From the NCBI RefSeq assembly GCF_964340395.1, contig NC_135555.1, forward strand, positions 9,847,931 through 9,911,930: 64,000 nucleotides of DNA. Direction: 5' to 3'. The notes beneath the pieces were generated by a model. The model was not told the DNA's origin, did no database searches, and was given only the letters and a program-made list of their open reading frames with translations. This stretch comes from Glandiceps talaboti. Lineage: Eukaryota; Hemichordata; Enteropneusta; Spengelidae. Shown here piece after piece: positions 41,448 through 53,783 of the stretch (its first letter is position 1; the number at the start of each line of letters is the position of its first letter). The translations under genes were made by a program, and so were the position numbers.

Positions 41448-43362
41448 CCTGTCCCCATATGAATCGATTTCAAATCGAATCAAATTGAATCGATTCAGTT
41501 AAACCGGTTCGAATTCAGTTTATGTCCCGACATGAAATGTTAGAAATGGATTTGAATCGATTCAGTTTGGTGTACTGTCCCGACACGCTAAATTTGATCA
41601 TAGCCACAGTGCATTACTATGACGACACGCAATCAACATGGAGGATTTCGCGGGTAATAACCTCGTTGAGTTGTTGTCAAAGTTATCCGTCAAAGTGAGG
41701 GCTGCCAGAGCTCAACAGTTATTTGACTTGATGAAGGAACATTTGGATGTTGACTGCTATATTATGGGTGAAGCAATGCACGAGCGACGTAATGTTGGCC
41801 CTAATTTTACATAAATATAATTGAAGTTTAGGATGATCGAGAATAGCTGACAAGTGTATACGGACTTTGATCGATACTTTACACCTTTGCCAACACCTTC
41901 GCCACCTCTTACTGCCCATAAGAAACGTAATTCATTTGTTTTAGTTACTGTTTGTAATAGGAAATGGGAACATGGACTATTTGTCCTATTGCAACGCTTA
42001 CTATTTCATGCACCCATTTACATCGTCATCGGTATGCAAACTAACTAGCAAAATTCATTCAAAGTTTAAAACATTTTATTATCTCTGCAAAACATTCTTT
42101 CAACGGGAAATTGTATTTACCAGTCCTCATGCTTTTTATAGAATCTTCATGCTGTTTCTGTGGTTTTATTCTCCCGTTTCTGCATACCGACCATCGACAC
42201 TTGGTTATTAAAACAGGCACTGCACAATGACGGCGATGAGCATTGACCTTGATGGCTTTCACGTGTTTCAAATATCACGTGAAAAAATGTACAAATCTCT
42301 CCAAAATAACTACTAGTAAAACCATTGCTGAATAGTTGTTTTTGACGATCGGTCTTTTTGTTTTCATCTCAATAAACGGATCTAATAATGCTGAACAACG
42401 ATGTCTTTGAGACTTGAGAGTTGACCTCAAATGCGTGACATTGCATCAGTAATTTCCGGATTGTCGTTTGTGTAAGTTTCCCGATGTCGGGCCTATCCCA
42501 ACGTGACATGCAGCACGGCCTAGCTCTGAACCATTTGGACGTCTTTTCCACATAAATTCTGTAAAAATCAATTAGGGTGACAACCATATAAAATGTGGCT
42601 GGTACGATCGAATGATCGGCTCTTCTCGTTATCTTTCGTTAACAAGAGTCACATGACATGTCGTACACACAGTGTTGTTTATCTCTCTGTTGTTCGATGT
42701 GTCACAAGAGCGAACCCGTCTTGACTTTGGATTCAAATGATCCTTAAAACTGTATCGGATGTTATAAACCCGAGAAATTATAGGTACATATGAGGAATTT
42801 TAGTAATGTAACAAGTAGAAAGTCGTGCCCAGGCCGTTGGGTTAACCTTAATCGATGCCAGTTCGTCAAATACTACACTATCATTTCTGGTTGTGACAAC
42901 TACCGCCAAATTGGAAAGAAATCTCTATCAATTTGAGAAATTTTGCGATCGACAAAAAGATTTCTTTTTAGGTGTTGATGAATCCATAATAAAATAAGGT
43001 TTTTATAGCAATCAAGTGGTTGTTTTTGTCACTCATTTATTAACATTCCATGCTCAGGCGATGCCATCTTGTGCTGGATAATACTTCACGTACTCCAGTT
43101 GTGTTCCAAAGTGAAGGTGTTGGCGTACATTTGTAAGTTGCAAAATTTAACCTGGAGGTTAAAGTGCGCAGCTGTGGGAAATGGACATTGAACTGATTCA
43201 AGTTAAATCGGTCCTTAGCTGGGTTTTCCTGTCCTAACAAGGACAAGTTAAATCTGTTCTGAACAGATTTACTTTGAACCGAATCGAAACCACCCCTTAG
43301 GTAGTTTCGAATCGGTTCAACTAAATCGATTTACAACCGCTTTAAGGGCATATGGGGACAGG
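41448..43362. mobile_element. ~1.9-kb DNA-transposon-like element with CCTGTCCCCATATG inverted ends
   Basis: CCTGTCCCCATATG (41448-41461 with its leading C) is matched by the inverted CATATGGGGACAGG (43349-43362). Subterminal regions on both sides are dense in AATCGATT, GATTCAGTT and TTCGAATCGGTT-type motifs in inverted orientation, and TGTCCCGACA occurs twice near the left end. The interior (about 41580-43200) is visibly richer in CpG than the flanking intron. No DDE transposase is recognisable; short frames on both strands (for example 42059-42271 and 42369-42587, minus) have no assignable motif. A clear target duplication was not found, so the exact ends are provisional. Confidence 0.65.
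41638..41814 (+). CDS. Hypothetical 58-residue ORF inside the 1.9-kb element
   Basis: An ATG in good context (ATCAACATGGAGG) opens a 58-codon frame ending TAA. The product begins MEDFAGNNLVELLSKLSVKV, is predicted to be helical and charged, and ends GEAMHERRNVGPNFT. I do not recognise it. Codon content is less A+T-rich than in neighbouring chance frames, and the surrounding CpG density is raised. It could be the 5' part of a transposase or accessory gene, a captured host exon, or chance. There is a GGTAATA string early in the frame that could act as a splice donor. Confidence 0.3.
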   Translation: MEDFAGNNLVELLSKLSVKVRAARAQQLFDLMKEHLDVDCYIMGEAMHERRNVGPNFT

Positions 43363-43421
43363 AGAACTGAATTCGATTCAAATCGAAACAGGTTCAGAAT
43401 TTAGGTTGTGACAGGGTTAAT

Positions 43422-43621
43422 ATACCACACACAAGATAAGTTGACCACCACATCGTTAGAAATACCACACACAAGATAAGTTGACCACCACATCGTTAGA
43501 AATACCACACACAAAATAAGTTGACCACCACATCGTTAGAAATACCACACACAAGATTTGTTGACCACCACATCGTTAGAAATACCACACACAAGATAAG
43601 TTGACCACCACATCGTTAGAA
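43422..43621. repeat. 40-bp minisatellite, 5 units
   Basis: Five consecutive 40-base units (starts 43422, 43462, 43502, 43542, 43582), each ATACCACACACAAGATAAG, TTGACCACCACATCGTTAGA. Units 3 and 4 differ at the GATAAG block (AATAAG, GATTTG). The array begins 60 bases after the right end of the 1.9-kb TIR element. Confidence 0.95.
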
Positions 43622-44692
43622 CAAACATTCTGGTTTGTAGTACCCGGGTTGTTCTACATCATAATAACTTGTTCTGTGGGGCTCTAAACAAGGCAGTTGA
43701 ATAAAAAAAAAATACCAATTACAATACAAAATTAAAAAAAAATAGGAATATTAGATTGCAACAATATTAGATGATTTAAGTATTAAAAGACAAAGTTTTT
43801 AATATTTAAGAAAGAAAAGACAGTTTACTTTTGATAGAACAATTTTGCTTATTTTCACAAGGGACATACACACAATCGAATTTATAGTAGAGGTCAAAGG
43901 TTAGAGGTAAAGAAAGGTTTAATATGTGTCCTACATTAGGTTTTATTTGTGCAGCAAAAAGGACTAGGATTTATCTGGAAGACTTTAAATTATAGTGATT
44001 TATCATTTCTTGGCATGTAACTTGAATAAACATTTGCAGACAGACTCATCAGGGTGGGCCTTTTTATTTTTATGTTTCTCTTGACCTGGTGAACTCTTTA
44101 TTTCTTTGATTCAACAAAATGATTTTTCGATAAAAAAGACACCCTCTATGGCCAAATCAGAATTCAGTTATAATATCACTGATGGTAAAATGTTGAATTC
44201 GAGTACTTATTTGGCCAAAAATCATCATTTATTGCTGAAATTTAGGATCTGTAATATAACAAATAGTTCATAGTTTCCTTCTGACTCTTTATTGTCACTT
44301 CTAAAACATCTAGAATTATGAAATGTGAATTAAAAGCATTTCCAACACGGACACGCACACCTATGTGTTCCCTTTATTTATTTTTTTTTAACCAACTGAC
44401 CACCCATCATTTTCTAGATGTTATGATGAGAAGCATAAATATGAAAAGGTTGCTCATAACATGTTTACAATGAAAAGCAAACACTGCATAGACATTGAAA
44501 ACAAACCCCAGTTGTCATTCTTCTTATCAGGCGGAAGACATAATTCTTTCTTCTTGAGTGAAACATGGTGGTACTGTTTCGATGTTTGTGACATTTGGTT
44601 ATCTGTTGTTTTCAAAGTTGTCCCAACTCTACAGCTGTTCAACCTACATGAACATATTCTCATAAACAATAAAGAAAAGACCATGTGTGTCT
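43622..44692. other. Intron 3: no gene recognised
   Basis: A+T-rich intron with A-runs near 43707-43742. The plus-strand frame starting at 44461 is extended to 200 codons only by the downstream microsatellite. Confidence 0.45.
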
Positions 44693-44831
44693 GTATGTAT
44701 GTATGTCTGTCTGTCTGTGTTTGTTTGTCTGTCTGTCTGTGGAGTGTATCTGTATCTGTATCTGTATCTGTATCTGTATCTGTATCTGTATCTGTATCTG
44801 TATCTGTGTGTGTGCCTGTCCTGTCTGTCTA

Positions 44832-44884
<53 letters not shown>

Positions 44885-45030
44885 GTCTGTCTGTGTCTGT
44901 CTGTCTGTATTATGTGACCATGTTTGTGTATGTATATGTGTATATGTATGTGTGTGTGTGTCTATGTATGTATGTATGTATGTATGTATGTATGTATGTA
45001 TGTATGTATGTATGTATGTATGTGACCATG
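44693..45030. repeat. Compound microsatellite (CTGT)n, (TATCTG)n, (TGTA)n
   Basis: CTGT/TTTG tetramers (44693-44740), TATCTG hexamers (about ten, 44747-44806), a long CTGT tract (44820-44910) and TGTA tetramers (44962-45021). The hexamer tract appears to derive from CTGT slippage with interruption. The 200- and 133-codon frames across it are simple-repeat translations. Confidence 0.93.
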
Positions 45031-46024
45031 TTTCTGTCTGTAGTAAGTCTGTCTTTCTATTAGTCTACGTGCCCATTTATCCATAAGCAACAAATCATTA
45101 TGACCATGTGTTTGTGTGCAGCTGTTTCTCTCAGTCAGAATTCATTCAAGGCAAGTACAGAGACAAGGAATCACTAAGAACCTCAGGGAATATAACTATT
45201 TCAACATCAAATCAAGTTTAACTATATTACGGTAATTTAGTGTTAAAAAAAATATGAAATATTTCAAGTCACTTTGAACATGTAAATCAGAAGTTTAGAC
45301 ACATGTTAAGGAAATAACACAATACTTTACAGTGCAGAAAATGGGATTTGACAAAGTGTTTAAAATTTCAGGTTGATCTTATATGTACAACCTTGAATCT
45401 GAGCAACAAATGTAGTGGAAATGGAAAAATTACTCATAATACTTGTCACAGCACAAAATGTCCATATCACTTCAACATACTCTGATCTTGTCTCCACAAC
45501 ATTGATTTAACATACAAAATGTACTTATGCCATGGATTGTATATACCCCATTCATTGGATGTCACAACAACCCATCATGTCTATGTCACTGGTTATGCAG
45601 TATTTAAAATGCACGTCAAAACATTCCAAATTGCTGTTATTTCTCATGATTGTTCATAAATGATGCTTGAGAAGGTACTATTATATTATTCCCCTATATT
45701 TTTCTTCTTTCAGCTGCAAAATACCTAAAGGTTTGTCACTACTCGTCGCTAAGGTCATTCTCATTTTCCTTCGCTAAATGAAGACAAATGTTGGGGAATA
45801 CTATCAAATATCTTAGTTTTTCAGCAAACAAAAAGCCCTTCATCTGAACATGCGTATCCAATGACCACTGAACTTATTAAACAAAATGTGTATAACTTTC
45901 AACTTAAATCGATCTCGTCCCGACAACTTAGGTTGTAACATAGCTAATGGAAAGTTGGCTGTGGGATTTGGAATGATTAGATTTGGTGCCATAAGTTGAA
46001 TAACCATGTGTGTTCTGTCTACAG
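45031..46024. other. CMIP: Intron 3, distal end
   Basis: A+T-rich intron with no recognisable element. It ends with acceptor TGTTCTGTCTACAG at 46024. Confidence 0.6.
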
Positions 46025-46114
46025 AGTCTAATAGAGATGACGATATGTACACATGTTCAAGATGAGGATGTCTATCAAGTGCCTTTGGAGATTGTGTCTG
46101 ACATACTTTCACAG
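46025..46114 (+). CDS. CMIP: CMIP exon 4 (residues 172-201)
   Basis: Thirty codons, phase 0 at both ends: SLIEMTICTHVQDEDVYQ followed by VPLEIVSDILSQ. Human CMIP, as I recall it, has a segment of exactly the same length between the PH domain and the next conserved block (TLVDMALT..., APLEIVSKLLSE). The donor is GTAAAA at 46115, which is weaker than the others. The first half is poorly conserved; the PLEIVS core is decisive. Confidence 0.88.
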
Positions 46115-47185
<1,071 letters not shown>

Positions 47186-47433
47186 TGATAGATGAGAAAT
47201 TTAAGATAGATTTATTCTTTCTTTCTACAGTGAATTTATCCATATTCTGTCTATGGATACAGCCACTAACCTATGCTAATTGATGTTTACCCCTGTTTGA
47301 TTTCAAGATACATTTACATTGTAAACTGGTCTGAACTCTTGTCCATTTGTAAACATGAAGGATAGGTAGTAGTGAGACAAAAGTGTTCAATCCTAGAAAC
47401 ATCATATACATGTGATTATGTACATATAAGTTT

Positions 47434-47608
47434 TAAAGGCCAGAGTTTCAATCCCAGGTTCCCACATTAGTGTTATCTCATTGATGATTCCATAAAAAAA
47501 AAGATTACATAGGATGATTCTTCTTTCTGAATCAATTTTTGTATAGCTCTGTCAGATGATTCTTTTTCACATCTTAATTCTAACGCTTCTCCTACTCCAA
47601 ACCTGGCC
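47434..47608 (+). repeat. tRNA-SINE-like dispersed repeat, copy 1
   Basis: First of about six related sequences in this window. It begins TTAAAGGCCAGAGTTTCAAT, followed by CCCAGG, CACATTAGTGTTATCT, an A-run, GATTACATAGGATGATTC and TATAGCTCTGTCA. GTTTCAATCCC resembles the B box of a tRNA-derived SINE promoter (GGTTCRANNCC), but no A box is obvious, so the class is a guess. Copies 1 and 2 lie head to tail. Confidence 0.55.
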
Positions 47609-47613
47609 TTTAA

Positions 47614-47818
47614 CCCTTTCATGACTAGAGACGAGTTTTAAATAATATGGGGACCCAATTTATATGAATATTTTCATACTTACAATAATATTACTTTCTT
47701 AGGAAGTAACATTTCTTTAATTCCAGTCTAAAATGAAGTTAATATATGCCAAAAACTTACACAAAACAAGAATTTTGTCCAAACAATTTTGGCGGGAATG
47801 TTTTCAGTATTGAAGGGG
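47614..47818. mobile_element. 205-bp MITE flanked by TTAA, inserted between SINE-like copies 1 and 2
   Basis: The ends are CCCTTTCATGAC on the left and an inverted ATTGAAGGGG on the right. TTAA lies immediately outside on both sides (47610-47613 and 47819-47822). TTAA duplication and CCC-type ends are the pattern of piggyBac-type elements. The insertion point is the TTAA that starts SINE-like copy 2, which keeps one TTAA. The interior has no coding capacity. Confidence 0.65.
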
Positions 47819-47965
47819 TTAAAGGACCATATTTCAATCCTGGGTCATAACATTAGTGTTATCTTATTAAGGATTCTTCTGTTCTGAACCAGCTTTTTCT
47901 ATAGCGCTGTCAAACAACCTATTTTCACGCCTAGATATTAATACTAATCCAAAGTGGGCCTTCAT
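47819..47965 (+). repeat. tRNA-SINE-like dispersed repeat, copy 2
   Basis: It begins TTAAAGGACCATATTTCAAT followed by CCTGGGTCATAACATTAGTG, TTATCTTATTAAGGATTC, and TCTATAGCGCTGTCAAACAA, in the same order as copy 1. It lacks the GATTACATAGG block. Confidence 0.55.
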
Positions 47966-49534
47966 AAGTAAATTTAGTGGTTGCTTCCAATGTATGTAAT
48001 ACAATAGGGTTAATATAGCTAGTTGTTGTTGCTTTGGCATAGGTACCATTGGATGTTTGATTTCCTGGACACACTGTCACTGGTACCGGTAAATCTATTT
48101 GACACTTCTCAATTAGTTAAAGATACAATAAACACATCAACAACTGAACAATATGATCCCTAAATCATTGCATGACACTATGCTGTGTTTAATGTTGCCA
48201 AGGTTTGATAGAACCCATGTATATGTATGTATGGTATCACTCGACACATTTGAGCTGATATGAAAAACTTGGCACATTTGTTTTGTTAACAGTCTCAGAG
48301 TTACATGTATAGTATCAGAGGGTCAATTTAATTGAAGAAATGTGCAGTAATACGACAGAACCCCATGACATGCGACCATAAATGCTGCATACTTGCACGT
48401 GTGTTTGCAATGTGTTCTGCATAGCAAATGAAGGTCCAGCAGAGAATACAACAAACACACATGCAAATACTCAGGACTGTATATCATGGGGTTCTGGTAT
48501 TATTACACATGTTTATCCAAAACAGCAAATTTCGCAAAAAAAAAATGCTTTTGAGCGTTCACTTGATTTCATTTACGTTGACCGAGCACATGCTGGTATG
48601 CATACAGGTATGCAATAATGTTTTCTATATACAGTATACTTCAGCTTGATACTAGTTTGTATGAGCACGAATGCAAGTACTCACCAGTACATATGTAATG
48701 ATGTGATTTCAATTACTTACAAAACAAAGTAGTGATCTGAGTGTAATACTGGTTGCTGAGGATATATCAAATTGTATTTATGACAGGATACATCTTCATT
48801 TAGCAGTGTTCTCCTCTTTAATTCATTCCTAAGCAAATGAATTAAAGGACGAACACTGTCAACTGATACGATGGCAATAATGTGAGAACATGGAATTGAA
48901 TCCCATGTTGAAGAAGAGTTGCCAGTAGAGGCGAGGAAGGTTGAATCTTAAGTTTGGTAACTTTTTTCATACTTTTCTTACATGAAATAATAAAAGTGAA
49001 ATGTCTCTTAGTAAGAAATTGACTTTGTGTGACAATTTGCATCATGGAAGAGAGTAGCTTATAAGTTATATAACATGTAGGGTAGCAGTGGTTACATAGG
49101 CAAACCAACAACTAGAACTTTCAGACTAGGAAGAGAGCATACAGAAATTACAAGAGGGTGTGACGCCTCTTGCTACTTTGTGAAGGGCAAACACTGTTCG
49201 ATTTCACTCAACACATTTGAGCTGATATGACAAGATTCGCAATCTACAAAGCTGTCAACGATCTTACAAGATCAAATAGATAAAACTATAATATGATACC
49301 CATCATATGGTATATTGATACATAGTCTTTAACTTGTTGCTGTCCTATATCCCAGAACTTGGATTAGATTTTCCATGGATGACGACAGTTGAAACTATTG
49401 GCTATATAAGTTACAGACTTCTGTATCTCAAAAAAAAAAACCGACTGATGTAAACTTTGCCAGGAATCAAACTTTTACTGCAGAACATATGTCATCTTAT
49501 ATGTGAAACTGGAACCCATGAATCCAGGCTAGTG
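47966..49534. other. Intron 5: no gene recognised
   Basis: A+T-rich intron. CGACACATTTGAGCTGATATGA near 48241 recurs as CAACACATTTGAGCTGATATGA near 49208, about 970 bases apart, so another diverged repeat is present. No exon was seen. Confidence 0.45.
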
Positions 49535-49815
49535 GTCAAAGGGCTATGCTTCACTCCTAGGTTATTGCATTATATTAGTGTTTTCTTAATAACGATTAGG
49601 TAGCATGCTTTTGTTGTGGACCCAGTTTTTCTATAACTCTACCAAACAAAAATGCGACTATATTTTAAGCCTAATCTGCAGTTGTAAATTTAAAGGCCAG
49701 GGTTTCAATCCCATTTTCTCACATTATTGCCATCGTATCAGTGGAGCCGTAAGGATTACATAGGATTATTCTTTTGTTGTGGACCAAGTTTTTTATCTAT
49801 CGGACTGCCAGGTAT
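49535..49815 (+). repeat. SINE-like dispersed repeat, copies 3 and 4 in tandem
   Basis: Copy 3 (about 49535-49680) and copy 4 (about 49690-49815) follow each other head to tail like copies 1 and 2. Copy 4 keeps the best form of several blocks: TTTAAAGGCCAGGGTTTCAA, ATCAGTGGAGCCGTAAGGAT, TACATAGGATTATTCTTTTG, TTGTGGACCAAGTTTTTTAT. A fragment of a fifth copy (TTATCAGTGGAGCCATAAGG) is at about 50175-50225. Confidence 0.55.
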
Positions 49816-50267
49816 AACTGTTTTTTGGTTTCAAGAACAATGTACATGTACAAATTTGCAGTTTATCAAAATGATGCTGGGCAGCCTTGTAATATTTTGT
49901 TCAAGGAGAGCAGTGGGATATACTGGCTGGTATCAGTTGAATCACACTCACAGTTCAAATATTGACTATATTGACAGTTTACTTGTTTTAATTCTATTCT
50001 AAACCATAATAGTTCCGATTGATAACACAATTCAAAAACATTCATACATCATTTCATATTGTATGAACACATCTGTTTCCTTTATTAAATGCTGTATGCT
50101 TGTAGAAAACCCGTGATATAGTCTGATATATTTCAGAAAATAAACTATGCAAACCCAGATTCTTGCACTAGTGTAATCTTATCAGTGGAGCCATAAGGAT
50201 TACCTAAGAACATTCTTTATAATTCAGCTAGACAACTATTTCCATTCTTATTTATCTGAAGGTAATA

Positions 50268-50988
50268 AGCACTTAGGGGTCATGAATATTAATTGTACAT
50301 CTAACACATATGTATGCCTGCTAAGTTCCATCATGTGGCAACAGTGAACCATGGGGCTTTGGTGAAGGTTTATGTGAGAGAGGAAAATTCAATGAAAAAA
50401 ATGTACAACTTCAGACATTGGACAGTGGACAGATGGAAGCTGTTGCAAACAAGGAATTGGATGAATAACTATTGGCACAGCATGTTCAAAGTACAGAAAC
50501 TTCTTTTACATTCCAGCTTTTGATAAGAACAGTTTTATGGCCACTTTACATATTAATTCATGTTCACAAAGAAATTTCCAGTTCCCCTGACATTTCACGT
50601 AAAACTGTTCTTATCAAACCACGGTGTGTACAAGTCTTTGCTGTTGCAACATGCTGTGCCAAGTGTTATTGATCCAATTCTTTTGATTACTTTTGCCAGT
50701 TTGTATTGTAGCAGGTTCCATTCGTCCATGGTCTTGTGTCTGCAGTTGTAGTAGGGAGTAAGTTTAGTGTGGGCTTTGTGTCTATCCAGCACGCGATTGT
50801 GAATATTCAAATATTCGCTATATTGCATTGGAACGCATGCATTCGTGAACAAATCCTAGAACAGTGAACTTGAAGGTGAAATAGAGTTTCAAGTTGGTGT
50901 TCCTTGGTAACTGCACAAACTTTCTGTAGTGTGAAATCAGGAGATGAATCTTCAGAAGTTTATGAAAATACCTTTATTTCCTGAAGTT
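50268..50988. repeat. Dispersed repeat, copy B, split by an insertion
   Basis: Homologous to 19745-19955. The left part is 50268-50349 and the right part resumes at 50860. Copy B keeps CTTAGGGGTCATGAATATT at the left, then AATAGAGTTTCAAGTTGGTG and a CTTTATTTCCTGAAG block at the right. Confidence 0.65.
50350..50859. mobile_element. 510-bp foldback insertion with 10-bp target duplication
   Basis: AACAGTGAAC occurs immediately left (50340-50349) and right (50860-50869) of the insert, and copy A at 19.8 kb shows the uninterrupted state. The core is an imperfect inverted repeat: 50402-50548 against 50600-50758, including GGCACAGCATGTT/AACATGCTGTGCC, TTGATAAGAACAGTTTTA and its inverse, and AGGAATTGGAT/ATCCAATTCTT. 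A 9-11-bp duplication with long inverted arms is typical of Mutator-like foldback elements, but the outermost ends pair poorly. The minus-strand frame 50595-50852 reads MDEWNLLQYKLAKVI and YTPWFDKNSF; the latter faintly recalls the PWFD motif between endonuclease and reverse transcriptase of LINEs. Confidence 0.6.
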
Positions 50989-52261
50989 GTGTTCCCCTTG
51001 AATCGTGTTAGATCTGAATTGAAATGTCACAAAGTGGGCCAGGCCAACATTACTTCCTCTGGTAACCTTGTACTAATTTTGTGTTGAGTCTGTTAAGTTC
51101 TAATCTGATATCTATCTAATATCATGCATATCACTGCGTATCAGCTGTGGTATATTATTATAATAAATTAACAGTGTGAACAGGTAGACAGGAGTTTGTT
51201 GACATGGAAGTGTTTGGTATCTTATCAGCTACATATATCAATAAACCATAGATAGGAGTGCCAAACTGGATGTTTTTCTTGTCATTTTGAGTGAATGTTT
51301 ACACAATAGTTATTCATCTATTCTTAATTCATCCTCCCCCCCCCCCCCCAAAAAAAAAAAGAAAAAAAGAAAAAAAAAAAAGAAAAAAAGAAAGAAAAAC
51401 ACTACGTTACAGTTGAGTTGACCTAAATTCTGGTCACTCTTTTTCTGTATGTTATGTATTTCAATAGGTAGTAATGTACAGGTTGTTTGTTATTGTACTC
51501 AAAAAAGTGAACTGACAAATTCAGTGTTTGAATAGGTATTATTTCAATGGGCAGGTATATTAAGTTTCTGTAATATACTGGCACCCAGTGTTATTGTTAT
51601 ATTTAGAATGAACTTCATTCCTTTATACATTTATTTTTGTAACTAAGCAGGTGTATGAAGTCTTTGTAAATAATTGTACAACATTACCGTTGCACGCTGC
51701 ATGAACTATGCAATATTATAGGGCTTTCTCTTTCTCTTCTTCGAATTTTAAATTCAGTGTACATGTAAGCTTTCCCAAAAGGGTAGATTTGTCTGGTTAG
51801 ATGTACTTTAGTGATTAATATTGCTTTTAGAGGGCACGGAAAACATGTCACATCCTGCTTTTTTTTAAACAACAAAACATGGCAAATTTCCGCATCTAGC
51901 AGAGGAAGTCACACCGATAACTTAAAAGAGACAGTAGGGTGTCCATCTGTTAGTTTGTTTTGGCAGAGATGACATAGCATTTAGACTGGTCATTGTCAGC
52001 CGACGAATGGATACAAAGGAATTATCATGAATAAAATTTGAAAAGCTAATATGAATGGAATGATACTTGAAATGTTTATGACATCTAAGCTGTTAGAGAT
52101 ATTGACAAAGCGATGAGTTATCGTATAAGCCATAATATGTTGAATAGTACTGATGTTCATGTAAACATGTTTGTTGAATTTCAAATGTGTATTGTTCAAT
52201 GTGACTTGCTGTTACAGTAGGTAAACTAATAATGTAATTATATAAATAGTCTTTGTACAGC
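50989..52261. other. Intron 5: C14-A11 tract, otherwise no gene recognised
   Basis: Contains C14 (51336-51349) followed by A11 (51350-51360) and a further A-rich, AAAGAAAG-like stretch to about 51400. The rest is A+T-rich intron with no exon or clear element. Confidence 0.6.
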
Positions 52262-52267
52262 ATGTCA

Positions 52268-52308
<41 letters not shown>

Positions 52309-52457
52309 GTCTGCCTGTGTCTGCACTTATGACTACTTGTATTATTTATGCAAAGTAAAATGTAGTGTCCTGCCTGCCTGTCTGTCCATCTCTGTCTCTA
52401 TGTCTGTCCATCCAATTCATCCATCCGTCCATCTGTCTGCCTGCCTGTCTGTCTGGC

Positions 52458-52540
<83 letters not shown>

Positions 52541-52644
52541 GCACTTACAACTATATTGTATATGCAAAGCAAAACATAATATCCAGTCTGTCTGTCTGTC
52601 CATCCATCTCTGTCTATCCATCTGTCTCTGTCTCTGTCTCTGTC

Positions 52645-52713
<69 letters not shown>

Positions 52714-52720
52714 CTCTGTT
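52262..52720. repeat. (CTGT)n and (TC)n microsatellite cluster with duplicated spacer
   Basis: CTGT tracts at about 52267-52310, 52365-52390 and 52432-52540, a third with CCATC at about 52585-52655, then (TC)n at about 52655-52710. The spacers after the first and second long tracts share GCACTTA(T/C)(G/A)ACTA, TATGCAAAG and AAAA(T/C)(G/A)TA, so the unit of CTGT tract plus spacer was itself duplicated. Frames of 91-125 codons are simple-repeat translations. Confidence 0.92.
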
Positions 52721-53123
52721 GAATTTCTACATATGGTATTAAGATGTTGCTGGCATTCTAACTTTGTCAATATGTCTGTCTTTTACTGTAGGAATATATA
52801 CAGTAGGATGTAGTCTCCTCTTTCTGTCATGTTTATCGGCTTATGATTGTCTAGTATGTACAGTAAGATTCCAAGCTGTTTTAAATGTCAAGGACGCTAA
52901 GCAGTAGGAAATTTGACAAGCTTAGTACTCACAATGTGTTCTTTTAATAGATATAAAAGATTAAAACCAAAAGCGTGCGACTAAAAAGTTGTCTATTACC
53001 TTCTACATCTGTAAGCAGTGTGTGTAGGCTGTAGTGTAGTCAATCTGATTAAAATCTGATGTATTGTACACTTTGCGATTTCTTTTTGGCTGTTACGTTT
53101 ACTGTCGTTTGTTCTTTTGTGGC

Positions 53124-53428
53124 CGCTTGTTACATACATCTGACACAACACCATAGGCATTCCCATACCAAATCTAAGCACTGAGTGAATTCACTGAACG
53201 AATAAGAACGCGATATGCGCCAAAACATACGGGTACAGTTCTTCAGAGTGCTCTGTTCGAAAATAGCTTGTGCATAGAGCGTAGGCAACGATGTTATCAT
53301 TATTGTTTGGTGTTTCTTTTTGAATGTTGAGTGTACATATTGTAAGACGGATTCTGATTGGCTACTCGTAAGTACGAGATTTGGTACTGGAACGACTATG
53401 GTGTTGTGTCAGATGTATTGAACAAGCG
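53124..53428. mobile_element. 305-bp foldback MITE
   Basis: CGCTTGTTACATACATCTGA (from 53125) pairs with TCAGATGTATTGAACAAGCG (to 53428), continuing inwards with CACAACACCATAG/CTATGGTGTTGTG and CCAAATCT/AGATTTGG. The centre (53170-53370) is less A+T-rich and holds several CpG. The inner right arm has a palindromic CTCGTAAGTACGAG (53366-53379). No coding capacity. Confidence 0.72.
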
Positions 53429-53591
53429 CTCACACTATGATAGAACCTTTTCATTATTATCTCGATATGGATTTTGAGGACCAAAGTAGAACGGCTTACA
53501 AGCCCTTCTAAAGTCAGGTCCTTCCACCATACAACCTCAATGCATGCACTTCATTGGGTAACATTTGAAGTGATACTGTACTTTATGATAA

Positions 53592-53783
<192 letters not shown>

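Noticed and set aside
41500-41520. GGTTCGAATTC as a tRNA B box
   Set aside because: It is one of several GGTTCGAATC-like subterminal repeats of the 1.9-kb element, with no A box or cloverleaf around it.
44461-45086. Open frames of up to 200 codons
   Set aside because: Extended only by CTGT, TATCTG and TGTA microsatellites, which lack stops in some frames; the products are repeats of SVCL, YLYL and MYVC.
52253-52770. Cys/Leu/Ser or Asp/Arg/Gln-rich frames over 90 codons
   Set aside because: Translations of CTGT and TC microsatellites on both strands.
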